Part shown: piece after piece, positions 1-8,818 of the stretch
Position numbering within the stretch: position 1 is the first letter of the stretch
How the letters are laid out: every line of letters starts with the position of its first letter
Assembly: GCA_003152315.1 (NCBI GenBank)
Contig: PLZV01000003.1
Location: 62,159-126,158, forward strand
Direction: 5' to 3'
Source of the DNA: Verrucomicrobiota bacterium
GTDB taxonomy: Bacteria > Verrucomicrobiota > Verrucomicrobiia > Palsa-1439
Length of the DNA: 64,000 nucleotides
Program-made: the position numbers and the translations under genes
Notes under the pieces: model-generated
Database searches by the model: none
What the model saw: only the letters and a program-made list of their open reading frames with translations
What the model was told of the DNA's origin: nothing

Positions 1-452
1 ACTTCTTCGTCATGTTCCGATATTCTCGTCGCGAATCTAAAATCGTAATCCAGAGCGCCTCGCGGGTATTTCTTACCTACCGGCGTGACAATGATGTGAT
101 TGAGAACTTCAGCAGTCATGGCGCGGGTAATTGTGTACCCGTTTTCGGAGACAAACCTAAGCAGACGCCGTCTGCATTCTTCAACCTTATCAGCCATGAT
201 GTCTATGCCATAGATGGTCAAAAGAGCTTGATGCGGGTTGTGTCCCTTCTGCAGTTTCCGATGTAGAACCTCAACGAGCATGTCCCCATCGCCGCAAGTC
301 GGATCGCAAGAGTCCCTTTGTGGCTCCCACATTTCTGGAGGCAGCTTGTCGAGGATCTCGTTGACTGGCCTTGGTGGAGTAAAGCCGTCAGCCGTTTGCT
401 TGGCGCGTTTCTCTCGTTTGACCTGATTCACGGCCAGTGGTTTCTTATTCAT
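1..452 (-). CDS. N-6 DNA methyltransferase-like protein, cut by the left edge
   Basis: The minus strand is open from an ATG at 452 to the window edge, giving about 150 residues with the C-terminus missing. Near residue 50 it carries DPTCGDGDMLVEVL, which fits motif I (SAM binding) of adenine-specific DNA methylases. About 25 residues later comes IYGIDIMADKVEECRRRL, which fits the acidic motif II region that contacts the SAM ribose. The N-terminus (TPPRPVNEILDKLP) resembles the stretch before motif I in N-6 methylases. The target-recognition part and the NPPY/DPPY catalytic motif lie outside the window, so the modified base cannot be read. It starts only 8 bp after the glycosyltransferase stop upstream. 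Whether it is a solitary or restriction-associated enzyme is unknown. Confidence 0.68.
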   Translation of the reverse strand, partial: MNKKPLAVNQVKREKRAKQTADGFTPPRPVNEILDKLPPEMWEPQRDSCDPTCGDGDMLVEVLHRKLQKGHNPHQALLTIYGIDIMADKVEECRRRLLRFVSENGYTITRAMTAEVLNHIIVTPVGKKYPRGALDYDFRFATRISEHDEE

Positions 453-460
453 GGTTGCAG

Positions 461-1753
461 TCAATCCCCAAGGTTTTTTTCGACTCCAAATTCACTCACG
501 CCAGCCGCCTCACCCTTTGGCCCGGGCCAGCAAGTGATTGAGACTGACAGGCGCTTATGGCGGATCACCACGAGCAACAGCGCCCCCCACACCATCAGGG
601 TTCCCCAGCAAGGCGCGCCCACAACCTCAAGCTGGCGGATGCCGGCTGAGGCAGGAACGAGGACACAAAATACAATCAACGCCCAACGGATAATTCGCCG
701 CGTCGTATCATTTGGCTCATTCATCGCCACCGCAAGCAACACCATCAGGGGCAAGAGCAGCAAGATGAAATAGTGCGTCTCCGATACCGGCGGCACCAGT
801 AGCATCCAGGTCATCACGGCAGAACCAATCAGCAGTTCGGATCCTTTCCCCGCATTCCGTCCCACCACCCACATCGCTCCAACCATCCCCAATCCAATAA
901 ACACTGTCGCCACCCGGGCAAACGAATTGTTCGTCAAGCGGCTCAGCACGGCGGGCAGTGATTGGTTGCGCGGTTTCTGGGGGTCGAGCAGTTGTTCGTT
1001 CAATCCGCTCTGCGCCCGCTGGCCTTCATTCGCGAGTGCCGGTCGGGCAATGATCTGTTCCCAACTCTCCCAGTACGCGAGGTTCCTTTTGAAACCGAAT
1101 ACGGCACTGGGGAGAATTAACCCGCCGATGATGATGCTCACCACTGCGGCCAGCAGGAACTTCCATTTCCTCCGCCACGCGAAATACCCAAGCAAGACCA
1201 GCGGAAATGCTTTCAAGAGGACTGCGCCGGCCAGACAGGCGCCGCCCCGCAGGTCGTGACCTTCCCAGTGCCAACAGAATGCCGCCAGCACCAGCCACAT
1301 CAATAACACCGAGGCCTGTCCGCGGGTGAGCCCCGATATGAACCATACCAACAGCAGGGCGATGGGCACTATGGACAAAATCAACCGATGGTTATCCATG
1401 CTGAAGACCGAGCGCACCGTCCTCACGCACATCACCAGGGCCCAAACGATCAGTGCCACTGAAATTGCGTACCAGACCAACGCCCCCCAAAACACCGACA
1501 GCAGTGCGAATGGCGCCATAAGAATCGCAAATGGCGGCGGGTAGACATACGCCCACCCCCGCACGTTGCGCACTTGATAAATGTCGGTGCCGTCAACAAC
1601 AGCTTGTCCGGCCAGTTGGTAGACAGTGAAATCGGTCCTCTGGATTGGCCAAATTGCCGCGCGATACACGGTATTCACGCCCAGCCCGACTATGAGAGCC
1701 AAGGCCACCGCTAATAGAGCTGCCGTTCGTTTATCGACTGACAACAAGATCAA
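461..1753 (-). CDS. GT87 (DUF2029) family membrane glycosyltransferase
   Basis: A 430-residue polytopic membrane protein with about ten hydrophobic segments. After the first segment it carries DFTVYQLAGQAVVDGTDIY, with the Asp/Tyr pattern of the first luminal loop of GT-C enzymes, then YVYPPPFAILMAPF, typical of the DUF2029/GT87 polyprenyl-phosphate-mannose alpha-mannosyltransferases. A GQASVLLMWLVLAAFCW stretch matches the family GQxxxL motif. Such enzymes transfer a sugar from a lipid-phosphate carrier to an acceptor outside the cytoplasmic membrane. Two further lipid-sugar-type glycosyltransferases lie upstream on the same strand, suggesting one pathway. The last 30 residues are hydrophilic and unlike the family. 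The acceptor is unknown. Confidence 0.75.
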   Translation of the reverse strand: MILLSVDKRTAALLAVALALIVGLGVNTVYRAAIWPIQRTDFTVYQLAGQAVVDGTDIYQVRNVRGWAYVYPPPFAILMAPFALLSVFWGALVWYAISVALIVWALVMCVRTVRSVFSMDNHRLILSIVPIALLLVWFISGLTRGQASVLLMWLVLAAFCWHWEGHDLRGGACLAGAVLLKAFPLVLLGYFAWRRKWKFLLAAVVSIIIGGLILPSAVFGFKRNLAYWESWEQIIARPALANEGQRAQSGLNEQLLDPQKPRNQSLPAVLSRLTNNSFARVATVFIGLGMVGAMWVVGRNAGKGSELLIGSAVMTWMLLVPPVSETHYFILLLLPLMVLLAVAMNEPNDTTRRIIRWALIVFCVLVPASAGIRQLEVVGAPCWGTLMVWGALLLVVIRHKRLSVSITCWPGPKGEAAGVSEFGVEKNLGD

Positions 1754-1916
1754 CCTCGCGTTCGCGATTCTTCCGGCATCGTTTCGATATCATTCAGAAT
1801 TCTCCGTGTGTCGCGCACCGGGAGCAAGGGGAAAACCAAATTAATGCGACATCGCATCTCAAGTTGGTTTTTCCATCTCAAGCAGGTCGGCGAAGATCGG
1901 GACGACCTCTGCCTCA

Positions 1917-3620
1917 TCAGGCGCTGTTCTTGCCAACGGCGTGCGTGAGCATCGTGTGCGTGGCGTTCGTTGAGATTTCGGCGTCGATTACGGTCAGGCC
2001 GTTGTCACGGTAGACAACCCAATCCTTCGTTGCGGGGCCCTTGCCGGGTGGAAGAATGCGGTACAACTTCTCGCAAGCGGCATTCTTCGCTGACAGATCG
2101 AACGGTTCATTGATGTTGATGTAGCGCGACAACCCGAGCAAGCCGCGAATCTCTGGATTACTCATATCTGCGGTAGTGAACTCGCCATCCAAATGGATCC
2201 CGCAGTCCTGTCCGGCGTCCGCCCGGAGAGCCTGCCGGGCTTGTTCCATTTTGTGGAAGCTGGCGATAAAATAATCGGCGTGGGCGATGCGTTGGCCCTG
2301 GTAACGGAAAAGCGCGAGCATCAGGACCACATTGAAAGCCATGGTGGCGACCATCGCCGCCTGGGCGGTCTTGAGCCAACGGCGCGGCGCCGAGTTTTCC
2401 ATCAGGTAATGTGCGGGCAATAGAAACAACAATGGATACAGCACCAGGGTGTAGCGGGAAGCAAAGTTGTGGCCCGTCAAGAGAAAGAAGAGTAGCGGAC
2501 CGAGAAGCAACACACTCACGAAGATCTCTGGTTTGTCGGCGCGAAACGGACGACGCAGGCGTTTGCCGGCGATGAAGAAGTTAATCATCGACAAGATAAC
2601 GAGCCCGAGCGAGACCATGTTGAAAGCGGCCAGCACAGCAAACGAACCGAAGGTGCTCCTGCCAAACTCCTGATAGTTCTTGTTGCCCAGAATCGAGGAG
2701 ATCAGGTTCGAGAGAACGACGATCGGCACGGTGAACACCTTGAGGGTGCCGGCTGTTTTCGATGTGTCACCCGTGAAGATCGCCCGCGTGTTCTGCCAAC
2801 CATGATGAGCTTCGCCCCAGATGTACGGCAGGTACAGGAGGGATGAAACAAACAGTCCGGCGACCAGCCATTGCCAGTTCATCTCACGGCGCCGCTGCCA
2901 AAGCAGGCATAGAATACCCGGTACAAGGAACACCGCGAACATGTGAAACTGCGGCATCATGGCAAACAGGACGCAGACCCAAAAAATAATCGGTGAGCGC
3001 GGTTTCGTCACGACCTGCCAGAGCGCCAGATAGAGGAGCGCGCCGAAGAACGCCATGACCTGCGGATTGCATTTGCCGACAGATTCGTAGATTGCCCATG
3101 GTGAAGTTGCGCACAAGGCCGCAGCCCATAATGCGGTCCGTTCGCTGAATAGTGCCAGGGCCAATCGGTAGGTCAGGTAGATGACGGCGGTGTTCAGCAG
3201 AATCAGCGTGAGAACAACGGCATCGGTTCCGCCCATGCGGAACGGGATGCTCCAGAAGATTGTCCAGAGCGGGCCGGGGACATTCCCGCCGGCGAAGTGG
3301 GGCTGGCCGAGGTAACGGGTTTGTTCGTCGCCGGCAATGAACTTCAGTGTGTTCTCATAGGCCGAGAGTTCATCGAAGAGATTGCTATCACGGTAGGCCT
3401 GTCCCCATACGAGACCAGCAAGGCGCAGGAGAAAACCCATGACGATGATGGCCAGCAGGAGCGTTGTTCTCCCGCGCTTGGACATGAATTGCGCTTTGAC
3501 CACAGGGATCAATGGGAAATCCTCTCGAGGAGTGAGAATATCCTCGGTGGGTGCTCGAGTCACGACGGCATTGACAGCAGGGTCGAGTCCGAAATCCTTA
3601 GCGCTGACGTTTCTGGACAT
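1917..3620 (-). CDS. GT39-like (PMT/ArnT-type) membrane glycosyltransferase
   Basis: A polytopic membrane protein of 567 residues from the chosen start. The first transmembrane segment (near residue 52) is followed by an acidic loop, YRDSNLFDELSAYENTLKF, in the position of the catalytic Asp/Glu loop of GT-C transferases of the ArnT/PMT_2 type. Roughly ten more membrane segments follow, then a soluble C-terminal domain of about 110 residues. I chose ATG 3620 because it overlaps the end of the GT2 gene by 23 bp, typical of translational coupling; a longer in-frame extension to 3728 lies wholly inside that upstream gene. It probably uses the lipid-phosphate sugar made by the GT2 protein. The acceptor is unknown. 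Confidence 0.72.
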   Translation of the reverse strand: MSRNVSAKDFGLDPAVNAVVTRAPTEDILTPREDFPLIPVVKAQFMSKRGRTTLLLAIIVMGFLLRLAGLVWGQAYRDSNLFDELSAYENTLKFIAGDEQTRYLGQPHFAGGNVPGPLWTIFWSIPFRMGGTDAVVLTLILLNTAVIYLTYRLALALFSERTALWAAALCATSPWAIYESVGKCNPQVMAFFGALLYLALWQVVTKPRSPIIFWVCVLFAMMPQFHMFAVFLVPGILCLLWQRRREMNWQWLVAGLFVSSLLYLPYIWGEAHHGWQNTRAIFTGDTSKTAGTLKVFTVPIVVLSNLISSILGNKNYQEFGRSTFGSFAVLAAFNMVSLGLVILSMINFFIAGKRLRRPFRADKPEIFVSVLLLGPLLFFLLTGHNFASRYTLVLYPLLFLLPAHYLMENSAPRRWLKTAQAAMVATMAFNVVLMLALFRYQGQRIAHADYFIASFHKMEQARQALRADAGQDCGIHLDGEFTTADMSNPEIRGLLGLSRYININEPFDLSAKNAACEKLYRILPPGKGPATKDWVVYRDNGLTVIDAEISTNATHTMLTHAVGKNSA

Positions 3621-4401
3621 GCAACAGTTCCAATCGTAAGCGCGCCATGTCCCACAATGTCGCAGCGATGACGTCGAACCGTCGAATGTGGGAAGCACCC
3701 AGTTGCCTCTGGGAAAATGGCACCGCAACCTCTTTCACGCGGAAACCCTGACGCTGCGCTCTTATGAAAAGCTCGGCATCGACGAAGGGGCTGCAGGAGC
3801 GTGATGCCAGTTGGTCCCAAACCGATTTGCGCATGGCTTTAAATCCAAAATTGATGTCGCGCAGCGACAATCCAAACAGCCCCCTCACCAGGGAATTGTA
3901 ACCCAACGAGATGACCCGGCAGCGCCAGTTCGCATCTTTAGGCACACTATCCGAGTAACCGGTCAACACGTCCGCGTCAGAAAACTCACGGAGAATCTGG
4001 GGCAGGCTGTTCAACGCCACGGGCAAGTCAAAATCCGTGTACACGAGGAACTCGTTGGAAGCAGCGGACAGACCCGCGCGCAAGGCGCCACCAAAGCGCT
4101 GGTTATTTGGCAGCCGCACCAACTTGAGCCGCGCATCCCTGGCAGCCCACCGCGCAACCTTCTGTGCGCTGTTGTCGGTGCTGCCATCATCGGCTACAAC
4201 GATCTCAAAATCCTCAAAAAGACGGTCCAAACATTCGAGCGCGTGGGACAGGGTTGCTTCAACGACCGGACCTTCATTAAACATTGGCAGGACCAACGAG
4301 ATTGCCGTGGCCACCTTTGCTCCAAACCATTGTGGTGTTTCTACTCCGGATCCCAAGCCGATGCTCGAATCCGCAGGCTCAATCGCTGAACCGTTTGACA
4401 T
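3598..4401 (-). CDS. GT2 glycosyltransferase, polyprenyl-phosphate-sugar synthase-like
   Basis: A 267-residue GT-A fold protein of the DPM1/DolP-glucosyltransferase type. Near residue 35 it has SLVLPMFNEGPVVEATL, then EIVVADDGSTDNSAQ (nucleotide-sugar binding DDGSTD) and YTDFDLPV, which supplies the DxD metal-binding acidic pair. INFGFKAMRKSVW matches the DxxxGFKxxxR region of dolichyl-phosphate sugar synthases. There is no transmembrane domain, so it is a soluble or membrane-associated enzyme moving a sugar from a nucleotide donor to polyprenyl phosphate at the inner face of the membrane. It is first in a set with the GT39-like and GT87 genes, which could use the lipid-linked sugar outside. 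The sugar identity cannot be deduced. Confidence 0.8.
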   Translation of the reverse strand: MSNGSAIEPADSSIGLGSGVETPQWFGAKVATAISLVLPMFNEGPVVEATLSHALECLDRLFEDFEIVVADDGSTDNSAQKVARWAARDARLKLVRLPNNQRFGGALRAGLSAASNEFLVYTDFDLPVALNSLPQILREFSDADVLTGYSDSVPKDANWRCRVISLGYNSLVRGLFGLSLRDINFGFKAMRKSVWDQLASRSCSPFVDAELFIRAQRQGFRVKEVAVPFSQRQLGASHIRRFDVIAATLWDMARLRLELLHVQKRQR

Positions 4402-4797
4402 AGCTGCCTAGACTCCTTGGTCAGAAACTACCGCACGCCGTGCCACGCACCCATGGCTGTTGACGTCAACGCGGCGCGATTCTTGCCGGCCCTGATGCTG
4501 CCGACTGGCGCAGTGCGCATATGATCACAAAACGATGAGGTGTCCCCTCACTACTCCAATTTTACAAACGTGGGGTTCTGTCGTCATGACAATCCCATTA
4601 CAGTTTTGTGCGGGTTGGGTGTGGAGGCCGTGGGTCACCATAGGCGGCATGAGGACATGAATGGTGCGGTGACAAATTTCCAACGTGACCGAGGACCGCC
4701 CTCACGCACTTCCGCCACAGGCGGCGACGACACCAAAGAAATTCTTCCACGGTTTCACCGCTTCGTGGTAGATTATCCTGGAAAAAGCGGGTGGCTT
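4402..4797. other. Intergenic region between divergent genes
   Basis: About 400 bp separate the minus-strand GT2 gene from the plus-strand BON lipoprotein gene. An open frame exists from 4540 in the lipoprotein frame, but it has no signal peptide or recognisable residues before the true start at 4798. No convincing promoter, repeat or RNA gene was seen. Confidence 0.5.
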
Positions 4798-5178
4798 ATG
4801 CGGATCTGGTTTTTCTTTATTTCTGGAGTCATCATTGCCAGCGCCGCAGTTTGTGGCGGCTGCGCAATGAACGCCGACAAGCCGAACGGACCCCAGCCTG
4901 CCATGCGGGCAATGGGGCAGCCTGTTCCATCACCCACGGAATCTGGTGAGGCGCCAACCAACGAGAGCATCGGCTCGGAAATCCGCCGTCAACTCAACGC
5001 GATCCCCACGACGACGGCGGGCATCATCGTCGAAGTCGACGACGGCAAGGTCATGCTCCGCGGCACGGCGCCGAATCTCGCCACGTCATGGCGTGCCGAA
5101 GCCATCGCGCACGCCGTGAAGGGCGCCAAGGTGGTGGTGAATCAGATCGTGGTAATGACCCCGACCGTCCCGCTCTAG
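4798..5178 (+). CDS. Small secreted BON-domain lipoprotein
   Basis: A 126-residue protein starting at ATG 4798, where a basic residue and a hydrophobic stretch (IWFFFISGVIIASAA) form a signal peptide ending at VCGGC, a plausible but non-canonical lipobox. After a Pro-rich linker, residues about 55-122 form a single BON domain: ESIGSEIRRQLNAIP, then IIVEVDDGKVMLRGT, then AEAIAHAVKGAKVVVNQI. BON domains bind phospholipid surfaces or keep the outer membrane stable, as in OsmY; members with one domain are common. The longer frame from 4540 is rejected because the added residues precede the signal peptide. No operon partner is evident. Confidence 0.72.
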   Translation: MRIWFFFISGVIIASAAVCGGCAMNADKPNGPQPAMRAMGQPVPSPTESGEAPTNESIGSEIRRQLNAIPTTTAGIIVEVDDGKVMLRGTAPNLATSWRAEAIAHAVKGAKVVVNQIVVMTPTVPL

Positions 5179-5261
5179 CGTGGTTTACTCGTCTTTCGCG
5201 GTGACAGGGTGGGATTGATGATCGGGTCCGCCCGCGCGGCGCAGGCGTCATCGATTACTTA

Positions 5262-6356
5262 TTAGTGGAAGATCATCACGCGGTTCTTCCACATGAACCA
5301 GGCAACTGCCACACCAACCACCAGTGTGGCCAGCAACCCCAGCAGCGTCAGGATCGAGGGCCGTTTCCCCGTTGGAGCGATAATGGCTTTTGTGGCGCCG
5401 CCTGCCTTCAGTTCTTCCTGCGCCTCGGTGAGGTCCTGGATCACTTCTTCATAGGATTCGTAACGCTCGGCCGGGTCCTGGGCCAACATGCGGGCAATGG
5501 CCTGCGTCGTGCGCTCATGCAGGTCGGGCGCGTATGTTTGCAGAGAGAGGGCGGGCTGGGTCGCGTGCTTGGCGGCCATTTCGCCTGCCGTGTCGGCGTC
5601 GAAGGGAGGACGGCCGGCCAGCGCGTGGAAAAGCGTTGCGCCCAGCGAATAGATGTCACTGCGCAAGTCTTCAGGATGACCGCGGAGTTTTTCGGGCGCT
5701 ACGTAGTAGGGTGTTCCCCACATCTGTTCCGGGGCTTGTCCCACAGTGCCTTCGGCGTCCTCGCCGTGACCGCGTGCCAGGCCGAAATCGACGATCTTGG
5801 GAACTCCATCCTCGTTGAAAAGGATATTGCCTGGCTTCACGTCACGGTGGAGCAGGCCGCGTTGCCAGGCAACGAGCAGCGCGGAGGCGATCTGACGACC
5901 AATGGAAAGCACTTCCGCTTCGGGAAGTTTGCCGAGCTTGGTGATGCGATCGTCCAGACTGCCGCGCTCGCACAACTCCATGGACAGGTAATACTGGTTG
6001 TCGATCTCGCCAAATGCGTAGACCTGGGCGACGTTAGGATGATTAACGGACGCCGCCGCGCGCGCCTCATGCGAGAAGCTGTTGATGTAGGCCGGGTTTG
6101 TGGAGAGCTTCTTATGCAGGATTTTCAGCCCGAGATAGCGGTTGAGCGGGAGATCGATGGCCTTGTAAACGGTGCCCATGCCGCCGATCCCGATGGGGTT
6201 GAGCAGCAGGAAATCGCCGAATTGCAGCGGCACAATGGAAAGCGCGCCGCAATGTTTGCACTCCACATGGGTGAAGCCGCTTTGTCCCGTCAGGTCGAGG
6301 ATCGCCCCACAAGAATGGCAATTGATGGAATCCGGCACTTTGCCTGGCGCGTCCAT
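5262..6356 (-). CDS. Membrane Ser/Thr protein kinase with N-terminal zinc ribbon
   Basis: A 364-residue PknB-type kinase. From ATG 6356 the first 40 residues contain CHSC and CKHC, a four-cysteine zinc ribbon. The kinase domain follows: glycine loop GIGGMGTVYKA, ATP-lysine in LGLKIL, catalytic loop HRDVKPGNILF, DFGLA metal motif, and VAPEKL as the APE-like end of the activation segment, whose Thr/Ser residues could be autophosphorylated. Near the C-terminus one transmembrane helix (LTLLGLLATLVVGVAVAWFMW) anchors it, leaving almost nothing outside, so an extracellular sensor domain is absent. This differs from PknB with PASTA repeats. The upstream in-frame extension to 6452 was rejected because it lacks domain content. 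Substrates are unknown. Confidence 0.88.
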   Translation of the reverse strand: MDAPGKVPDSINCHSCGAILDLTGQSGFTHVECKHCGALSIVPLQFGDFLLLNPIGIGGMGTVYKAIDLPLNRYLGLKILHKKLSTNPAYINSFSHEARAAASVNHPNVAQVYAFGEIDNQYYLSMELCERGSLDDRITKLGKLPEAEVLSIGRQIASALLVAWQRGLLHRDVKPGNILFNEDGVPKIVDFGLARGHGEDAEGTVGQAPEQMWGTPYYVAPEKLRGHPEDLRSDIYSLGATLFHALAGRPPFDADTAGEMAAKHATQPALSLQTYAPDLHERTTQAIARMLAQDPAERYESYEEVIQDLTEAQEELKAGGATKAIIAPTGKRPSILTLLGLLATLVVGVAVAWFMWKNRVMIFH

Positions 6357-6640
6357 GACCCGCTCAAGGTAGCACGCGCTCGAAAGCCGCAGCAACAGCA
6401 AACCAAGAGACAGAGGAGGCGTCGATGCACGGCAATCAGGAGTCCACACCAAGGCGGTTTTTCAGCGTTTCCGGCGGCGGCTTATCCGACTTAGCTGGCG
6501 TCAATCAAACAACTCTTGACGCGGTGAGGGTTCAACCGAAGAAACAACGAAGGCTGGGAAAGCCAGTGGAGGAAACTTTTGTCTTAATCGGAACCTTTAA
6601 TGGGTGACCCCTTCATGCGTCATCGCGAGTCGTCAGTTTG

Positions 6641-7153
6641 CTACGGTGATTTGTTAGACTTGTCGGAAGGGTCGGCTTGATATGGGGTGTGCTCCATGGT
6701 CTCAAGCAGCTTCTTCCGCCCGTACGGACTCTTGACCTCTGCTTCATCGAGAATCCACCCCCGGTAGCTGGCTTGACCGACAACGGCCTGGCCAATACGA
6801 AACTCCGCCTTTGGTGGGCCGTAATGAGCATCACCCTGCGAGAACAAAAGTAGGCCATTTGTGTCCTTCGGGAACTCATACTCCAAGAGCGTATGCGCTA
6901 GCACCAACGTCTTCAGCTTTGGGTCGCCACGCAGCACCTCGCGCACCTCAAACGTCGCATTGCTGTTGGTGCGCGCCACAAGATCGACGACCAGAACATG
7001 CTCCGCACGCCCCAGCAAACCTTCGAGTCCGTAGCGCGCTGCTCCAAACGTAACTGCCGCGCTACACAACATGGCGGCAATGCATGAAACACGCAGGAAA
7101 ACCCTCGTCGAGGTCAGGAGCCTAACGGCGATTTGGATTAGATTGCCATTCAT
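6641..7153 (-). CDS. Secreted hypothetical protein
   Basis: A 170-residue protein with a long N-terminal region ending in a hydrophobic signal stretch (VSCIAAMLCSAAVTFGAA). The mature part contains HVLVVDLVARTNSNATFEV then VREVLRGDPKLKTLVL, a pattern reminiscent of small secreted beta-barrel proteins in which a rate or cost term modifies a barrel (a loose similarity only). I do not recognise a family. A strong Shine-Dalgarno (AGGAGG) sits 9-10 bases before ATG 7153 and overlaps the stop codon of the degraded fragment upstream, implying former translational coupling. It ends with a Lys/Ser-rich tail. Confidence 0.65.
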   Translation of the reverse strand: MNGNLIQIAVRLLTSTRVFLRVSCIAAMLCSAAVTFGAARYGLEGLLGRAEHVLVVDLVARTNSNATFEVREVLRGDPKLKTLVLAHTLLEYEFPKDTNGLLLFSQGDAHYGPPKAEFRIGQAVVGQASYRGWILDEAEVKSPYGRKKLLETMEHTPYQADPSDKSNKSP

Positions 7154-7165
7154 AAAACATTCCTC

Positions 7166-7507
7166 CTATTGCAGGTTCCACCCGAGCGGAATGGGACCGC
7201 CGGGACTCACGTTATTGTCTCCTTGCACATCGTTGACGGCGCTCCACGCGTTTATCCCACGTATGTAATATGCCGAAGTGTTATCGGGGGCTAGCGCCCA
7301 AGCGGGACTGATTGTAATTCTTGTGGCATTGTTGCCTGTGATGACAGCCCATTGCCCGCCGCCGGTTCCACCAACGATGCTGATCGAACCGTCCTTCCAC
7401 TGATCAGTTGTCCAAACTTGGTTTGTGTCTGTCAGAGTGCTTGTAGTTCCACCAGTCGCGATCCCCTGTGCGGAGCTCCCGGTCCTTGTGTAACTGTTTG
7501 ACTTGTG
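7166..7507 (-). pseudogene. Orphan C-terminal fragment of a secreted protein
   Basis: The minus strand is open for 113 codons between a TGA (7508-7510) and a TAG (7166-7168) but contains no ATG, and it has no ribosome site or signal peptide. The reading is protein-like, with Thr/Gly-rich text such as TGGTTSTLTDTNQVWTTDQW and GGGQWAVITGNNATRITI. Its last 30 residues align without gaps to the last 30 residues of the interrupted gene at 8105-8794 (13 identities, shared WxxxNDVxxDN and WNxQ end), and both stop at the same place. It is therefore probably the decayed remainder of a paralogue whose N-terminus has been lost. Confidence 0.6.
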
Positions 7508-7513
7508 TCAATA

Positions 7514-8086
7514 CTAAGGAGTGGCCGTTTTCGGAGGATCTGGATACCATGAAAAGTAAACGCCTCTAAATTGCTCTAGATGCCTGTCTCGTTCTGTTCG
7601 CATTCTTACAAAACTTGCGCCGAGCTCAGGACCGAGAATCCCCCTCACAACACCCGCATAAAGCAGTAGACGCAACGAATCTGAATCTTGAGCGGCTTGT
7701 TTCATAACTGCCTGTAGTGCGGGTTGGCCCATCTGAACCAATATGCCCACCACAGGGAAGTCGCTTGGTGTAGAAAATCTATCAGTATATGCGATCCTTC
7801 GGAAGGTAATCAGATCGACAGTTTCGTCGACAAGCTCCGGAGCTCGCAGGCGACCCACCAAATTCAGTGCCTGTTCCAATACGTCAGGACGGCGCGCTGC
7901 TTTGTCCTTTTCCTTTAGGAAACTCTTTAGTGTCTGCACGGCGATGTCGCGCTGTTGACCAAAAGAGACAAGGACGGCCGACGCTCCGTTTGTGTCCATG
8001 TTTTGAAGCTCATACGAAGCCGGCGGTACTCCTTCGCAAAATGCCGTGCCTACATTCAACAGAAGCAGAACGATAATAGTTTTCAT
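7514..8086 (-). CDS. Secreted hypothetical protein, helical repeat-like
   Basis: A 190-residue protein with a short signal peptide (KTIIVLLLLNVGTAFC). The mature part is helix-rich, with segments such as AVQTLKSFLKEKDKAARR, VLEQALNLVGRLRAPELVD and MGQPALQAVMKQAAQDSDS spaced like HEAT or armadillo-type repeats, which often mediate protein contact. The final 30 residues are basic/aromatic. It lies 18 bp after the end of the RAYT-interrupted secreted gene and just before the orphan fragment, so the locus reads as large secreted protein followed by small secreted protein, twice. Function is unknown. Confidence 0.62.
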   Translation of the reverse strand: MKTIIVLLLLNVGTAFCEGVPPASYELQNMDTNGASAVLVSFGQQRDIAVQTLKSFLKEKDKAARRPDVLEQALNLVGRLRAPELVDETVDLITFRRIAYTDRFSTPSDFPVVGILVQMGQPALQAVMKQAAQDSDSLRLLLYAGVVRGILGPELGASFVRMRTERDRHLEQFRGVYFSWYPDPPKTATP

Positions 8087-8104
8087 GAGTGGCCTTATGT
8101 TATT

Positions 8105-8794
8105 TTACTGCATATTCCATGTCAGTATGCCCAATTGTCCGTCTCCATTCGAGTTATCACTAGCAACGTCGTTTATCTGAAACCATGTATTGGTGCCTTT
8201 TTGCCACGATTGTTTGCTGTACCAGTCGCGGTACGCGGAGCATCGATTTGATGTACCACCAGTTACTTGTACCGCAAATTCGTGAAAGTTGCCTCGGTAC
8301 CGGCGAATCGAGCCGGTCATATCAACTAGGTCAGATTTGTTGACGCCAGGGCCGTCGACATCATATATGCTTCCGTTCGGCTTGGGGTCATCGTCACGAA
8401 CCGCCGCTTCGCTAGTGTCACGGCCTGTACTGTGATAATATAAATCCGACCCGTTGCTAGTGATCAATGAGTAGTATTGATATGCATCCTTCGTACGATC
8501 CAAAATCACCGCGATTCCGAATTGAGACAGATTAATGTCTGCGGGTTGAATGTCTCCTCGAAATTCAGATGCCCTACCAAATCGGTCAATGAACTCTCCT
8601 GGCCCCAGATCAAGTCGCTGCGGATTTACAGTTATGTCAGTGAAAAACTCGGCCGCTGCTGCATTGTCTGAAGATATCGTGCCGGAATGCTTTCCTGCCG
8701 CCATAGCAATCCACAACACGGTGAAATTCACATAGTCGGACGCGCTGCTTGCGCCGGTTGGGGCAACCGACAATTTCACATCCCTCACAGTAAG
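8105..8794 (-). pseudogene. 3' part of a secreted-protein gene split by the RAYT element
   Basis: About 229 codons open to the stop at 8105. Reading begins exactly at the inverted repeat of the RAYT element (LTVRDVKLSVAPTG) and has no start codon or signal peptide of its own. The text is that of a secreted beta-rich protein: VNFTVLWIAMAAG, AIVIL-like strands and several acidic, calcium-loop-like stretches (DDDPKPNGSIYDVDGPGVN). The matching 5' end with a signal peptide lies beyond the element at 9840-9965; deleting the element can restore an in-frame product of about 270 residues. The frame can be read upstream into the transposase gene, but that part is merely its shadow. Family not recognised. 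Confidence 0.72.
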
Positions 8795-8818
8795 GGGGTC
8801 AAGGCTTGACTCTTGACA
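8795..8818. repeat. Left REP/terminal inverted repeat
   Basis: The 24-bp sequence is the exact reverse complement of 9783-9806 and 9815-9838. It overlaps the last codons of the transposase gene, so the final residues (SRVKP) and stop are encoded by the repeat itself. Confidence 0.85.
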
